Shown here: one piece after another, positions 8,852-9,112 of the stretch
Layout: every line of letters starts with the position of its first letter
How positions within the stretch are numbered: position 1 is the first letter of the stretch
Source: Burkholderiaceae bacterium
GTDB lineage: Bacteria; Pseudomonadota; Gammaproteobacteria; Burkholderiales; Burkholderiaceae_E
Direction: 5' to 3'
Assembly: GCA_019428955.1 (NCBI GenBank)
Contig: JAHYJF010000139.1
Span: forward strand, 1 to 9,112
DNA: 9,112 nt
The notes under the pieces: generated by a model
What the model was told of the DNA's origin: nothing
The model's input: the letters and a program-made list of their open reading frames with translations, nothing else
The model's database searches: none
Made by a program: the position numbers and the translations under genes

Positions 8852-9112
8852 TCAGGCGGCGGCAAGCAGCGGCAAGAGCGCGGCGACGGTGCGCGCCGTT
8901 GCGCCCCCGTGCATCGAGCTGAAGGCCAGCGCCGCGGCGCTGGCGCGCGAGCGCGCGCTATCGTCGGCCAACAACCCAGCGGCGGCCGCGATCATTTCGG
9001 CGGCATCGGCGACGCGCCGGGCCGCACCGGCAACGATCGCCTGCTCGGTGGCGTCGGCAAAGTTGAAGGTGTGCGGTCCAACCAGGACCGGGACGCCGCC
9101 GGCGCAGGCCTC
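8852..9112 (-). CDS. waaA: 3-deoxy-D-manno-octulosonic acid (Kdo) transferase, C-terminal end only
   Basis: The last 86 residues of a glycosyltransferase family 30 enzyme that adds Kdo from CMP-Kdo to the lipid A precursor at the inner face of the inner membrane, the first step of LPS core assembly. The frame is open from the window end (9112) to TGA at 8854-8852. The key motif is GVPVLVGPHTFNFADAT, typical of the C-terminal nucleotide-sugar-binding half of WaaA, followed by AIVAGAARRV and, near the end, a HGGA stretch matching the usual RGA ending region. Family members are about 420-430 residues, so roughly 340 lie outside the window. It converges on tolC with a 46-base gap. Assignment rests on the GPHTFNF motif and overall C-terminal match; the start and catalytic N-terminal domain are not visible. 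Confidence 0.88.
   Translation of the reverse strand, partial: EACAGGVPVLVGPHTFNFADATEQAIVAGAARRVADAAEMIAAAAGLLADDSARSRASAAALAFSSMHGGATARTVAALLPLLAAA

Overview
The window is ordinary, densely coded bacterial chromosome with high GC (roughly two thirds by eye) and strong codon bias. Protein similarity judged by eye, together with the order pcm-like methyltransferase, tolC, then convergent waaA, suggests a Gram-negative betaproteobacterium (Rhodocyclales, Nitrosomonadales or Burkholderiales type). This placement comes from recalled family resemblance and locus order, not from a search. Presence of a Kdo transferase and a TolC channel independently shows an LPS-bearing outer membrane.

Layout. 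Positions 1-1540 (minus strand) hold thiC, for thiamine pyrimidine synthesis, cut at its 3' end by the window edge. Positions 1541-1701 are a divergent control region. It carries a candidate thiC promoter on the minus strand, a near-consensus sigma-70 promoter reading plus, and a perfect palindrome typical of TetR-family operators sitting on the predicted start of the plus-strand transcript. Positions 1702-6710 (plus) are a compact efflux operon: a TetR-family repressor, a periplasmic adaptor overlapping it by ATGA, and a 1039-residue HAE-1 type RND pump with its proton-relay residues intact. Positions 6761-8805 (plus) hold a protein-L-isoaspartate methyltransferase-like protein and a TolC-family outer membrane channel. 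Position 8852 to the window end (minus) is the C-terminal end of waaA, convergent with tolC. A GC-rich hairpin lies between the two stops.

How it fits together. Adaptor, RND pump and TolC-family protein together give a complete three-part envelope exporter encoded in one direction, with the methyltransferase gene between pump and channel. The TetR protein most likely represses its own operon by binding 1680-1693. The channel may be expressed both by read-through from the pump operon and from a weaker local promoter just ahead of the methyltransferase gene, so it could also serve other exporters.

I found no CRISPR, transposon, tRNA, rRNA, integrase or phage-like gene, and no intergenic stretch over 300 bases. 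No previously undescribed system is evident. The points most worth checking are the thiC leader without a recognisable TPP riboswitch, the operator placement, the pump-to-channel arrangement, and the altered motifs of the methyltransferase.
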